DNA of 64,000 nt from Vibrio injensis (GCF_001895205.1 NZ_BDJF01000011.1:248001-312000), one strand, 5' to 3'; positions 41,842 to 51,436 are shown, counted from the stretch's first letter. Translations and numbers: made by a program. The notes: a model not told the origin generated them from the sequence alone.

Positions 41842-42762
41842 CTAGTAGCGAATTTTCGGGTCGATATAAGCCAGAAGAATATCGACAATCGCGTTAAATA
41901 AGATAAATAAGAAACCAATCAAAATGGTGATTCCCATCACTAAGGAATAATCTCGGTTAAATGCCGCGTTAACAAACAAACGACCAATCCCGGGTAAACC
42001 AAAAATAGTTTCAATGACCACCGAACCGGTGATGATGCCAACGAAAGCAGGCCCCATATAAGAGACAACCGGCAGTAAAGCGGGTTTTAACGCATGTTTA
42101 AACACGATATAGCGATAACTTAATCCTTTGGCTCGAGCGGTACGAATAAAATTACTGTTTAGGGTTTCAATCATCGAACCACGGGTGATTCGAGCAAAAG
42201 TCGCCACGTACAACAGCGACATACCAATCACTGGTAACGCCATATATTTAAAGGATCCATCGAGCCAGCCACCAGCCGGAAACCAACCTAATTTGATGGA
42301 AAAGACATAAATTAATACCGGCGCTAATACAAAGGAAGGCATGACGACCCCCAGCATTGCGGTCGACATAATCGTATAGTCTATCCAAGTATTGTGCTTT
42401 AACGCCGCAATCGTACCAATCGAGACACCGATAATAATGGTAAAGATAAACGCCGCGGCACCAATTTTTGCCGACACGGGCAGTGAACTCGCGACCAACT
42501 CATTCACGGTATAATCTTTATATTTAAACGAGGGACCTAAGTCACCACGCAAAATATTACCGAGATAAGTGATGTACTGCACCGAAACAGGCTTATCTAG
42601 ACCATATTTAGCATTGATATTGGCCATAACTTCTGGTGGTAAGGGGCGCTCACTAGAAAACGGATTTCCCGGTGCAAAACGCATGAGAAAGAAAGACAGG
42701 GTGATCAATACCAACATGGTTGGTATTGCCTCAAATATCCTTTTTACGATGAATTTAAACAT
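41842..42762 (-). CDS. oppB: Oligopeptide ABC transporter permease OppB
   Basis: OppB, 306 residues, the other permease. The start MFKFIVKRIFEAIPTMLVL is a standard N-terminal membrane segment; the ATG at 42762 is chosen over a longer frame because the alignment with E. coli OppB begins here and a GAGTGAG site precedes it. The EAA loop (TARAKGLSYRYIVFKHALKP) is near residue 215. It is separated from oppA by 104 bases. Confidence 0.94.
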   Translation of the reverse strand: MFKFIVKRIFEAIPTMLVLITLSFFLMRFAPGNPFSSERPLPPEVMANINAKYGLDKPVSVQYITYLGNILRGDLGPSFKYKDYTVNELVASSLPVSAKIGAAAFIFTIIIGVSIGTIAALKHNTWIDYTIMSTAMLGVVMPSFVLAPVLIYVFSIKLGWFPAGGWLDGSFKYMALPVIGMSLLYVATFARITRGSMIETLNSNFIRTARAKGLSYRYIVFKHALKPALLPVVSYMGPAFVGIITGSVVIETIFGLPGIGRLFVNAAFNRDYSLVMGITILIGFLFILFNAIVDILLAYIDPKIRY

Positions 42763-42807
42763 AAACTCACTCTTTCCAATCTGTGATAATAAAAAATACA
42801 AACGACA

Positions 42808-42859
42808 CTGCATGCACTATTACGTACATGCAGAGTCGAACAACAGGTGGTTTAACCAC
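42808..42859 (-). other. Hairpin and palindrome in the oppA-oppB spacer
   Basis: CTGCATG (42808-42814) pairs with CATGCAG (42827-42833), and GTGGTT-T-AACCAC (42847-42859) is a palindrome directly after the oppA stop. Such structures between a binding-protein gene and its permease genes commonly protect the upstream mRNA, giving more OppA than OppB. Confidence 0.5.
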
Positions 42860-42866
42860 TCAATTA

Positions 42867-44498
42867 TTATTTCGCTATGAGGTAAAGATCTTTAGTGTAG
42901 ATTTTTTCTTCAGCGTTATTACTCGGGAAGCCACCGACCTGTGGTGATAACAAACGAGATTTAACATATTGATAGATAGGGGCAATCGGCATATCACGTG
43001 CAAGCAGTTTTTCTGCCTGAGCATAAATCGCCTGACGCTCTTTTTCTGAGGTTGTCGCCATGGCTTTGGCCATTAAAGCATCGTACTCTTCGTTATGGTA
43101 TCTTGGGTCATTCGAGCTGTTGCTTGACTTCATCAAGGTCAAGAAAGATGACGCTTCATTGTAGTCACCACACCAACCAGCACGAGTTACGTCAAAGTTA
43201 CCTTCACGGCGTGAATCAAGATAGGTTTTCCACTCTTGGTTCTCTAAAGTGACATTAACGCCAAGACCTGAACGCCACATCGATTGAATCGCAGTAGCAA
43301 CTTTACGGTGGTTTTCTGAAGTGTTGTACAGCAAGTTAAAGCGCAGTGGATTGCTGCGATTATAACCCGCTTCTTCTAGTAATTTTTTCGCTTCGGCCAA
43401 ACGTTGCTGTTGAGTCATTTTGCCGTACGCTGGCATCTCTGGTTGGAATCCAGCGGTAATTTCTGGCGTTAAGAAATAAGCTGGCTTTTCACCTTGCCCC
43501 ATAATCGCATTGGCGATGACATCACGATCAATAGCAAAAGAGAGTGCTTTACGAACTCGCACATCATCCAAAGGCGGTTTTTGGTTATTGAAACCATAGT
43601 AGTAAGTGCATAAGCTTCCTACGACTGAAACCGAATCAGCGTGATCACGTTGTAGGCGGCGGAAATGTTCAATCGGCACTTCGTTGGTAATGTGAATCTC
43701 GCCAGATAAGAAGCGATTCATCTCTGCGACTTGGTTTTCAATCGGTAAAAACGTGACTTTGTTAATCACTGTTTTTGCATCATCCCAGTAATTGGGATTG
43801 CGTTTTAGCTCTAAACGCTCATTGACCACCCAGCGGTCCAACATATAAGCGCCATTGCTGACATAATTACCCGCGCGAGTCCACTCATCACCATGTTTCT
43901 CTACCGTCCCTTTGTGGACAGGTTTCATTGTGGTATGGCCAGTCATCATCACGAAATAAGGCAGTGGCGTATCCAATTCAACCACCAAAGTATGATCGTC
44001 TAATGCTTTAACGCCTAGTGTAGAGCTGGCTTTTTCTCCGGCAATGATCTCTTTCGCGTTTTTCATCTTGGTGTATTCCATATACCAAGAATAAGGCGAG
44101 GCGGTAGCAGGATCGACCGCTCGCTGCCAGCTGTAAACGAAATCTTGCGCAGTGACAGGGTCGCCATTCGACCATTTCGCATCTTTACGTAGATAAAACG
44201 TATAAGTTTGGTTATCGGAGGTTTCCCAACGCTCGGCAACACCAGGAATGGTATTACCATCAGCATCTTGGTTAACTAAACCTTCGAGCAAGTCACGAAT
44301 CACGTGCGATTCTGGTACGCCTTCGGTTTTATGCGGATCGAGAGAAGCAACTTCAGTGCCATTACCACGGATAAGCTCTTGAACAGGAGCAAGTTTAGTC
44401 CCTGCTGGAACATCAGCAGCGAGCGCAGAGAAAGAGGCCGTAGCGACAGTTAAACCTGCGCCAAGTAACAAGGCTTGTGTGATTTTATTTTTGTACAT
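42867..44498 (-). CDS. oppA: Oligopeptide ABC transporter substrate-binding protein OppA
   Basis: OppA, 543 residues, the periplasmic peptide receptor. A signal peptide (MYKNKITQALLLGAG... cleaved near ALA-AD at about residue 26) leads into a solute-binding family 5 domain, with ASLDPHKTEGVPE near residue 50 and the family segment NPNYWDDA near 240. The ATG at 44498 has GGAG upstream; an upstream extension to 44591 would spoil the signal peptide. It is the first gene of oppABCDF. Confidence 0.95.
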   Translation of the reverse strand: MYKNKITQALLLGAGLTVATASFSALAADVPAGTKLAPVQELIRGNGTEVASLDPHKTEGVPESHVIRDLLEGLVNQDADGNTIPGVAERWETSDNQTYTFYLRKDAKWSNGDPVTAQDFVYSWQRAVDPATASPYSWYMEYTKMKNAKEIIAGEKASSTLGVKALDDHTLVVELDTPLPYFVMMTGHTTMKPVHKGTVEKHGDEWTRAGNYVSNGAYMLDRWVVNERLELKRNPNYWDDAKTVINKVTFLPIENQVAEMNRFLSGEIHITNEVPIEHFRRLQRDHADSVSVVGSLCTYYYGFNNQKPPLDDVRVRKALSFAIDRDVIANAIMGQGEKPAYFLTPEITAGFQPEMPAYGKMTQQQRLAEAKKLLEEAGYNRSNPLRFNLLYNTSENHRKVATAIQSMWRSGLGVNVTLENQEWKTYLDSRREGNFDVTRAGWCGDYNEASSFLTLMKSSNSSNDPRYHNEEYDALMAKAMATTSEKERQAIYAQAEKLLARDMPIAPIYQYVKSRLLSPQVGGFPSNNAEEKIYTKDLYLIAK

Positions 44499-45074
44499 GC
44501 ATAAACTCCAAGTTTTTATTTTGCATCCATGACTCTTTATTAAGCCTTCAGAACGGCCTGAATGAGGTGGCTTAGCGCAAAAACCAAGCAATATAACCTA
44601 GACCTAATAAAGAATTTCGCACATTAGCAATCATCGAAGTAATTTGCCAATAAAATGTAAAGCTAACCAATGATATCCTTAACCCACATCAATTATTAGG
44701 CAATTACTCCAATATAACGCCGTACCGCTGCGCGTTTGCGGTTACGCCCTAGTGACTAATAAACGACCACTTACTTAACCGGACGCTTTTTAATCGACAA
44801 GGGAAACAATCTTTAGATAAGTCGGGCATAAGCACTGCTTGAAACCCGATTAGCAGTATCTTTCGCCGTCAATTTAGCAAAAAATTAACATTTAAACAGT
44901 AGAACGTCTAACTTATTGTAATAATCCCCTGTTAAAGCCCTGCGTTCTGTGAAGAGGGTCACTACCTTGCACTAAGCTGATCATATTGCCCCATCACATT
45001 GCATTCACGGCAAGAATTATTACTACAAAATCGATTGGTTGGAACCACTGTGGCGATACTCAGATCACAAGCAG
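44499..45074. other. Long intergenic region upstream of oppA
   Basis: About 575 bases without a credible gene on either strand. It must contain the leftward oppA promoter and leader; a TATATT box reading leftward near 44600 is possible but has no good -35. No strong hairpin with a U-run is obvious. Confidence 0.5.
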
Positions 45075-45458
45075 TTAACCCATCGTACGGGTTAGTATTT
45101 CAAGTATTTGGGGGCGAAAAATAAAAAATACCGCGCCAAGTAAGCACAGTCCTGCCCAGACAAAATCCAAGCGGAAAGGCTCTTTCATATAAATCAGCGC
45201 AAAAGGCACAAACACCGATAAGGTAATCACCTCTTGTAATATCTTCAGCTGGCCTAAATTCATCACCGTGTAACCAATACGATTGGCGGGTACTTGAAAC
45301 ATATATTCAAATAGGGCGATTCCCCAACTGATCAATGCAGCAATGATCCAAGGTTTATGGGCTAAATCTTTTAGGTGGGCATACCAAGCGAAGGTCATAA
45401 AAACATTACTGATCAATAACAGACCAATAGTGACCAGCATCGGTGGTAGAGCAAACAT
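45075..45458 (-). CDS. DUF486 family small membrane protein
   Basis: A 127-residue protein with four hydrophobic segments and conserved stretches such as TFAWYAHLKDL near residue 25 and FEYMFQVPANRIGY near 52, typical of DUF486 (a family distantly related to the drug/metabolite transporter superfamily). Transport function is inferred only from that relationship. It is divergent from the fructokinase gene and not part of the opp operon. Confidence 0.8.
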   Translation of the reverse strand: MFALPPMLVTIGLLLISNVFMTFAWYAHLKDLAHKPWIIAALISWGIALFEYMFQVPANRIGYTVMNLGQLKILQEVITLSVFVPFALIYMKEPFRLDFVWAGLCLLGAVFFIFRPQILEILTRTMG

Positions 45459-45550
45459 GATGAACTCTCCGGATCAAGTAGAAAAACCAGCGCAGTTTGC
45501 GCTGAGATTTTATTCTCGTCAATCTGTTCAAGCGTAATTTCGAACCAACT

Positions 45551-45562
45551 GGGAACGATACC
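45551..45562. promoter_or_regulatory. Candidate degenerate ScrR operator upstream of scrK
   Basis: GGGAACGATACC shares GGGAACG with the two better operators at 48370-48381 and 49646-49657. It lies 149 bases before scrK and is only a weak match. Confidence 0.35.
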
Positions 45563-45596
45563 GAAATGTAAACTAAAAATCTTAACTTTACCTCGT

Positions 45597-45618
45597 ATAT
45601 TTATAGATGATCACATTT
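45597..45618. promoter_or_regulatory. Candidate CRP site upstream of scrK
   Basis: GATCACATTT at 45609-45618 is identical to one half of the CRP consensus; the other half is poor (14 of 22 positions overall). Catabolite control of a sugar kinase would fit. Binding is inferred. Confidence 0.35.
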
Positions 45619-45710
45619 CAAGAAGCGAAATATTCTACTATTCAGTTGCCTCTTTTTACTCCCTAGCCCATCAGCTAAACTGGAACAAACCATTATCTGG
45701 AGAAATAACA

Positions 45711-46628
45711 ATGAATAAAATTTGGGTTACAGGGGATGCTGTCGTTGATTTAATTCCCGAAGGCGACAAGCATTACTTAAAATGCCCCGGAGGAGCCCCT
45801 GCCAATGTTGCCGTGGCTATTGCAAGATTAGGTGGCCAAAGCGCTTTTTTTGGTCGAGTCGGGAACGATCCCTTTGGTCGATTTATCCAACAAACGTTAA
45901 CAACGGAACAAGTCGATTGCCAACATCTTATTCTCGATGAGCAGCAACGAACCTCAACCGTGGTGGTTGATCTGGACGACTCTGGTGAGCGTAGTTTCAC
46001 TTTTATGGTCAAACCGAGTGCCGATCAATTCCTACAGCCAAGAGATATCCCAAACTTTAAACAAGGTGACTGGTTACACGCTTGCTCTATTGCTCTGGCT
46101 AACGAACCAAGTCGCAGTAGCACATTTGCAGCTATAGAACGAATTAAACAAGCTGGCGGTTATGTCAGTTTTGACCCTAATTTGCGCGAAGAAGTCTGGC
46201 AGAATCCGGATCAAATTATCGAGGTCGTGATGCAAGCGGTCAGTAAGGCTGACGTGGTGAAATTTTCTGAAGAAGAGCTGACATTTTTAACTCAAACCAA
46301 CACCATTGAACAAGGATTAAATGTCTTAGCTCCCCTCTCCCTACCGTTGGTGGTTATAACACAGGGGGCCAAAGGGGCTCTCGTGGTAAGAAACCAACAG
46401 CAAGAGATCGTCACTGGTAAAGTCGTACAACCTATCGACACCACAGGAGCAGGCGATGCATTTGTCGGTGGTTTGTTATACCAATTAGCCACAAGCCATC
46501 ACTGGCAAGAAAATATTACTCAAGCCATCCAATGGGCACATGGCTGCGGGGCATTAGCCACCACTCAAAAAGGAGCGATGACGGCTTTGCCTAACCAGCA
46601 AGCATTACTTGAGTTTATTAACTGCTAG
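45711..46628 (+). CDS. scrK: Fructokinase (PfkB family)
   Basis: A 305-residue PfkB-family sugar kinase. The N-terminal signature GGAPANVAVAIARLGG is near residues 26-42 and the C-terminal DTTGAGDAFVGG, with the catalytic Asp, near 243-254. Because scrB (hydrolase), scrR and scrA follow, it should phosphorylate the fructose released from sucrose-6-phosphate. GGAG lies eight bases before the ATG. It converges with scrB. Confidence 0.88.
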   Translation: MNKIWVTGDAVVDLIPEGDKHYLKCPGGAPANVAVAIARLGGQSAFFGRVGNDPFGRFIQQTLTTEQVDCQHLILDEQQRTSTVVVDLDDSGERSFTFMVKPSADQFLQPRDIPNFKQGDWLHACSIALANEPSRSSTFAAIERIKQAGGYVSFDPNLREEVWQNPDQIIEVVMQAVSKADVVKFSEEELTFLTQTNTIEQGLNVLAPLSLPLVVITQGAKGALVVRNQQQEIVTGKVVQPIDTTGAGDAFVGGLLYQLATSHHWQENITQAIQWAHGCGALATTQKGAMTALPNQQALLEFINC

Positions 46629-46679
46629 GGTCTGTTTATCTTTCGAGCTGATTTTTGCCGCCATCGCGGAGCCTAAAAT

Positions 46680-46704
46680 AACGGCTGTTGAACCAACAGC
46701 CGTT
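46680..46704. terminator. Terminator between convergent scrK and scrB
   Basis: AACGGCTGTTG and CAACAGCCGTT form a perfect 11-bp stem with a 3-base loop. The tail is AAATTT on the plus strand and ATTTTAGG on the minus strand. Confidence 0.8.
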
Positions 46705-46708
46705 AAAT

Positions 46709-48349
46709 TTAGTGGGCAAAAGGACTAATGGTTGCCTGAAGAGGAAAATAATCCGCTTCAACCTCAGCGCCGAATAAAGCGATTTGCGTAGCATCCGGCG
46801 CGGTAAACACGCGGCTACTCATCACTTGCTCTCCTTGATTGATAAAGATTTCAATCGACGAATGATCAACCAGAATGTGTAAATCAACCCGCTGAGTGGT
46901 CAGACTGATTTCTCGTATCGTATCCCCTTGACGGATCTCAGTGTGACTGCGATCTAAGCGTAAAGTGTGGCTCTGTTCATCTAGGGATAACACCACTTGC
47001 TGATGACGATTTTTCATCAGATGTAGCTCACTCCCCCAAGGTAAAATAACCTGTAGCTCATAACTTTTACCGCCAATGTCGATACCCTGCTCGGTCAAAT
47101 GTAGTGAGCGTTTTTCGCCACGTAACTGAGTGAGTTCACGAATCGGGCTCTGTATCACGCAACCATTTATCCACCGTAACTCACGTAACGCGGTTAATTG
47201 GTGGATCCAGCCATCAGCACAACTAGGATGATCAATCTCGTCTGGTAACCCCATCCAGCCACAGAGAATACGTCGTCCATCTGGTGTCAGTGCCGTTTGC
47301 GGCGCATAAAAATCAAAACCGCTATCCAGCTCCCAACCCTGTAAAAACTGTAACTGTCCTTGCTGATTGTCGGCAACGGTGAAAATTCGATTGTGGTGTT
47401 CAATGGTGTGATGAGGATTGGATGAGCGGATACCTTGTGGACCAAAAACAACCAAGCTTTGGCCATCCAGTTCAAACATATCTGGGCATTCCCACATATA
47501 ACCATAAGGCGCTAATTCTTGACCATACAATCCATCAAATTGCCAATCGTGTAAGTTATCCGAATGATAAACGGCCAAACAACCCGATAATTGCTGAGTT
47601 TGCGCGCCGAGCAGCATCTGCCAGCGACCCTGTTTATACACCACTTTAGGATCGCGAATATGCTCAGTAACTCCATCTGGTAGTGTGCGGATAACCGGGC
47701 CTAGTTTAGTGAAACCACCTTCAGAGTCAGCTTTGGCAATACACTGCATGGTCTGCCGCTGTCTATCCTGTCCTAATCGAGTATTTCCGGTATAAAACAG
47801 CCACAAATCGTCACCATCACTGACTGCATGACCGGAAAATACACCGTGACTGTCAAACCAGTCAGATGGCGTTAAAGCAATCGAATGCCAACGCCAGTTG
47901 ATAAGATCTTGGCTTTTAAGTAGCACCCAATACTTATCTTTATGCTGGCAAGCAAACGGGTGCCATTGATAAAACAGATAATATTCACCCTGATGATAAA
48001 CAAAACCGTTGGGATCATTAAGTAAACCTTGCGGGGGAGAAATGTGCCACTGCGGACGATAGTGACTTGCTATCGCCAAGGAGCAAGCTTGAGCACGCTT
48101 AAGCTGGCGCTCTGCAATAGAGCGTCCAACAACCACTAACTCTTGCTCAGAAATAACCGCTGGATCCATTTGATTGGTAGTAGAAAGTTGCCACTCTCCT
48201 AATACCTCTTCCAGTACAACAGTGGTAGGCAGCGGCTGCTTAACAAGTTGTCGATTATCTACCGCAACCGTGACCCAGCCTTGAGGGGCTAAAATACGGG
48301 TAACATTGGTGATTCCGCCAGCGAGCTCAATCAGAGTATCAAGATTCAT
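46709..48349 (-). CDS. scrB: Sucrose-6-phosphate hydrolase (GH32)
   Basis: A 546-residue cytoplasmic glycoside hydrolase family 32 enzyme that splits sucrose-6-phosphate into glucose-6-phosphate and fructose. The three GH32 acidic motifs are present: LLNDPNG with the nucleophile Asp112, RDPKV near 212, and WECPDMF near 265 with the acid/base Glu. About 95 residues precede the catalytic five-bladed propeller; the C-terminal beta-sandwich starts near 420. No signal peptide, as expected for a PTS-linked enzyme. Confidence 0.94.
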   Translation of the reverse strand: MNLDTLIELAGGITNVTRILAPQGWVTVAVDNRQLVKQPLPTTVVLEEVLGEWQLSTTNQMDPAVISEQELVVVGRSIAERQLKRAQACSLAIASHYRPQWHISPPQGLLNDPNGFVYHQGEYYLFYQWHPFACQHKDKYWVLLKSQDLINWRWHSIALTPSDWFDSHGVFSGHAVSDGDDLWLFYTGNTRLGQDRQRQTMQCIAKADSEGGFTKLGPVIRTLPDGVTEHIRDPKVVYKQGRWQMLLGAQTQQLSGCLAVYHSDNLHDWQFDGLYGQELAPYGYMWECPDMFELDGQSLVVFGPQGIRSSNPHHTIEHHNRIFTVADNQQGQLQFLQGWELDSGFDFYAPQTALTPDGRRILCGWMGLPDEIDHPSCADGWIHQLTALRELRWINGCVIQSPIRELTQLRGEKRSLHLTEQGIDIGGKSYELQVILPWGSELHLMKNRHQQVVLSLDEQSHTLRLDRSHTEIRQGDTIREISLTTQRVDLHILVDHSSIEIFINQGEQVMSSRVFTAPDATQIALFGAEVEADYFPLQATISPFAH

Positions 48350-48369
48350 TGCCTTTCCTAACCTTATTC

Positions 48370-48381
48370 GGGAACGTTCTC
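48370..48381. promoter_or_regulatory. ScrR operator upstream of scrB
   Basis: GGGAACGTTCTC is a near-palindrome centred on AACGTT, 20 bases upstream of the scrB start. A leftward -10 box TATAAT lies about 50 bases further upstream (48433-48438), so a bound LacI-type repressor could block elongation or a nearer promoter. Confidence 0.6.
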
Positions 48382-48481
48382 AAAATATAAGAGATAAACG
48401 CTTAAAGCAAGTTTTTACCTTAGATAGCTGGCATTATAAATTATCAATGTGAGATATAGCGCGATCGAATATAATCGCCAT

Positions 48482-49468
48482 TTAACAAGTCTCACGCTCA
48501 ACGTTTTGGAACGTCAGCACCACTTTACTCATTTCTAAACCTTGACCAGCGATGCGATCAAGCAGCATCTTCGCGGCATTTTCTCCTGCTTTATCAAAAG
48601 CATAATTAAAGGTAGATAGACTTGGAGTACTGACATAAGCCAACTCATCATTACCGACCCCCAATATTTTCACCTGCTGACCCGCAATTCGACCGCTCTC
48701 ATGCAGGGCCTTAATGGCCCCAATCGCTAAACGATCAGTTGCACAAAATAGCCCATCAAGTTGTGGGAAATCTTTTAGTTGCTGCTGAGCTAACCGATAG
48801 CCAGACTCAATCGAAAAATCGCCTCGTGCATGAAACAATAACTGACGTTGATGAAGGGCTAATGACTGCTCAAGCCCTTGCGAACGAAGGACATCTACCG
48901 CCACATCATCACTTTGCACACCAATAAAGCCAATATGCTGACACCCAGCGGCAACTAATCGGTTACCAGCTTCAAAGCCAACACGTAAATCATCATGCAC
49001 GACACTCGGAATATTGTATAAAGAGCCATCCTGCCCCACTAAAACGACCGGAACCACCGATTGCTGAATAGCTTGAACTAAGCTTTGATCAAGGTGAGTC
49101 GCATAGAAGATGATTCCCTCTACCCGCTTCTGATTAAAAATTTGTATATATTCTAATTCTTTAGCATGAATTTGATGAGTGTTAGCCAGCAACACATGCT
49201 TGCCTGCTTGTTCAAAAATGGCGGTCAAACCATCAACACCTTGCGCGGTAGCATGAGAAGAAACTCGAGGCACAATCACGCCAATTAAATTGGTCTTTTG
49301 TGATTTAAGATCTTTAGCGACCTGATTGACCATATAACCACATTCAGCAACAGCTTTTAACACCTTGATTTTTGTAGATTCTTTTACACCATACTCGTCA
49401 TTCATCACTCTTGACACGGTCGATTTTGATACCCCAGCCAAACGAGCTACATCATGCAAACTTGCCAT
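48482..49468 (-). CDS. scrR: LacI-family repressor of sucrose genes
   Basis: A 328-residue LacI-family repressor: helix-turn-helix SLHDVARLAGVSKSTVSRV at residues 3-21, hinge helix near 50, then a periplasmic-binding-like sugar domain. The location between scrB and scrA, with AACGTT-centred operators in front of both, makes it the likely sucrose regulator. The inducer in related systems is fructose or a fructose phosphate. It is transcribed leftward toward scrB and is divergent from scrA. Confidence 0.85.
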   Translation of the reverse strand: MASLHDVARLAGVSKSTVSRVMNDEYGVKESTKIKVLKAVAECGYMVNQVAKDLKSQKTNLIGVIVPRVSSHATAQGVDGLTAIFEQAGKHVLLANTHQIHAKELEYIQIFNQKRVEGIIFYATHLDQSLVQAIQQSVVPVVLVGQDGSLYNIPSVVHDDLRVGFEAGNRLVAAGCQHIGFIGVQSDDVAVDVLRSQGLEQSLALHQRQLLFHARGDFSIESGYRLAQQQLKDFPQLDGLFCATDRLAIGAIKALHESGRIAGQQVKILGVGNDELAYVSTPSLSTFNYAFDKAGENAAKMLLDRIAGQGLEMSKVVLTFQNVERETC

Positions 49469-49609
49469 TTTTTCTTATTCCATCATTACATTGGGATTGA
49501 TTGCAAAATCACTGCGCTATTATCGCTTTTATTACGTGATTCTGCCTTTGTTTTATTCATTATCACGGTAGATTTTGGCGATCCTATTCACAGATCTATT
49601 GATTTCCTT

Positions 49610-49657
49610 TTGACCTCTAGCCAATTGTTGATGATTATTACACTTGCAAACGTTCCC
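49610..49657 (+). promoter_or_regulatory. scrA promoter with ScrR operator
   Basis: TTGACC (49610-49615), a 17-base spacer and GATTAT (49633-49638) form a plausible promoter. GCAAACGTTCCC at 49646-49657, whose reverse complement shares GGGAACGTT with the scrB operator, lies right at the predicted start point, the classic position for repression. Confidence 0.62.
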
Positions 49658-49690
49658 AACAAATAAAACATAACGATTGAAACTACGCAC

Positions 49691-49752
49691 TACCCAAACA
49701 ACTTGAAATTACAGACAAATAACATCGCCGTCGCTTCAAGTCGCAAGGGATA
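49691..49752. repeat. ERIC-like repeat, internally deleted copy
   Basis: Only the two ends of the element remain: TACCCAAACAACTTGAA on the left and GCTTCAAGTCGCAAGGGATA on the right, matching the ends of the full copy at 54028-54155, with the central ERIC core gone. It lies in the scrA leader, 30 bases before the ATG. Confidence 0.6.
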
Positions 49753-49781
49753 CCTATTATTCACAATAACCGGGGTGAGTT

Positions 49782-51221
49782 ATGAACTATCCAGTCATAG
49801 CAAAACAACTTATTGAGCTGTTGGGTGGCAAAGCCAACATTCAAGCACTCGCACACTGTGCCACTCGACTTCGCTTAGCGATCAATGATGAATCACTGAT
49901 TGACGAAAAAGCCATTGAAGATCTCGATGGTGTAAAAGGTCAATTTAAGGTTGCAGGTCAGTACCAAATTATTTTCGGTTCAGGCATTGTTAACCAAGTT
50001 TATGCTGAAATGGCCAAGTTGACGGGCCTTGCTGAGATGTCCACCAATGATGTGGCTTCAGCTGGTGCACAAAAGCAGAATATTGTCCAACGTGCAGTGA
50101 AAGGCTTATCGGATATTTTCGTTCCCATCATCCCAGCGATTGTCGCGGGGGGCTTATTAATGGGTCTTTATAACCTATTAACGGCACAGGGTTTATTTAT
50201 CGAAGGGCAATCACTGATTGACGCCAATCCCGGTCTGGCTGATTTAGCGAGTATGATCAATACCTTCGCCAACGCCCCTTTTGTTTATTTACCGGTTTTA
50301 TTGGCTTTTTCTGCCTCACGTAAATTTGGCGGTAATCCTTTCCTTGGCGCAGCTTTAGGCATGCTCATGGTTCACCCTGATCTTCTCAATGGCTGGGGAT
50401 TTGGTAGCGCTTCATTAACTGGTGATATTCCTACTTGGAATATTTTAGGCTTAGAAATCCAAAAAGTCGGCTATCAGGGCTCGGTATTGCCCGTCTTAGT
50501 CGCTACCTTTATTCTGGCTAAAGTAGAAAATGGGTTAAGAAAAATCATCCCTTCAGTACTTGATAACCTATTAACGCCAATGCTAGCCATTTTTATCACT
50601 GGTTTTCTGACCTTTACTGTCGTCGGTCCTTTAACTCGTGATGTCGGATTCCTGTTAGGCGATGGCTTAAACTGGATGTATGAATCAGCGGGCTTTATCG
50701 GTGGCGCATTATTTGGCTTCGTCTATGCACCATTTGTAATCACAGGCATGCACCATAGCTTTATTGCCATTGAAACTCAGTTGCTTGCTGATATCGCTAT
50801 CACCGGTGGTACGTTTATTTTCCCTATCGCAGCCATGTCTAATGTGGCGCAAGGTGCTGCTGCTTTAGCCGTAGGATTGACCACCAAAGAGACTAAAATG
50901 AAAGGGATAGCGGTCCCCTCTGGCGTCACCGCGTTATTAGGTATTACTGAACCAGCGATGTTCGGGGTTAACTTAAAACTGCGTTATCCGTTTATCGCAG
51001 CGATTTGCGGAGCCGCTATCGCCAGTGCCTTTATTACTTTATTTACCGTAAAAGCACACGCTCTAGGCGCAGCGGGTTTACCGGGGATTATCTCCATCAG
51101 TCCTGATAAAATTGGCTACTACGTGGTCGGTATGGTCATCGCCTTTGTTGCGTCATTTGCTCTCACCTTGTTGCTCGGTATGCGTGAAAAAGCCAAACTA
51201 GGTGCTCGTGCTAACGCGTAA
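49782..51221 (+). CDS. scrA: Sucrose-specific PTS transporter subunit IIBC
   Basis: A 479-residue PTS permease. The IIB domain (about residues 1-85) carries the phosphorylated cysteine C26 in AHCATRLR; the IIC domain (about 110-470) has about ten membrane segments, with the GITEPAMFGVNLKLRYP signature near 390. No IIA domain is present, so phosphate must come from a separate EIIA-glucose type protein (Crr) elsewhere. It imports sucrose as sucrose-6-phosphate for ScrB. Confidence 0.93.
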   Translation: MNYPVIAKQLIELLGGKANIQALAHCATRLRLAINDESLIDEKAIEDLDGVKGQFKVAGQYQIIFGSGIVNQVYAEMAKLTGLAEMSTNDVASAGAQKQNIVQRAVKGLSDIFVPIIPAIVAGGLLMGLYNLLTAQGLFIEGQSLIDANPGLADLASMINTFANAPFVYLPVLLAFSASRKFGGNPFLGAALGMLMVHPDLLNGWGFGSASLTGDIPTWNILGLEIQKVGYQGSVLPVLVATFILAKVENGLRKIIPSVLDNLLTPMLAIFITGFLTFTVVGPLTRDVGFLLGDGLNWMYESAGFIGGALFGFVYAPFVITGMHHSFIAIETQLLADIAITGGTFIFPIAAMSNVAQGAAALAVGLTTKETKMKGIAVPSGVTALLGITEPAMFGVNLKLRYPFIAAICGAAIASAFITLFTVKAHALGAAGLPGIISISPDKIGYYVVGMVIAFVASFALTLLLGMREKAKLGARANA

Positions 51222-51301
51222 GGTATCCCCCTTAACTGCAAAAAAGATTAAGACGCTTGAAATACCCAAGCGACAAATAGAGAACAGTTAATCTTACGCT
51301 T

Positions 51302-51330
51302 TGCCCGCTCTTTGAGTGGGTATTTTTTAT
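51302..51330 (+). terminator. Intrinsic terminator of scrA
   Basis: CCCGCTC-TTT-GAGTGGG forms a 7-bp stem with one G-U pair, followed by TATTTTTTAT. Confidence 0.85.
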
Positions 51331-51436
51331 CGATTGATTGTTATTTTAATGCTTGCTATAACACCCGTTAGCACTTACACACGACTTAATGTGACAGATA
51401 GACGACAACGTTAAGTATGCAAGATTGCACCCATAT

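Noticed and set aside
48433..48462. CRP site upstream of scrB
   Set aside because: Only one half (TCACA, read leftward) is conserved; the other half matches 2 of 5 positions, too weak to list as a feature.
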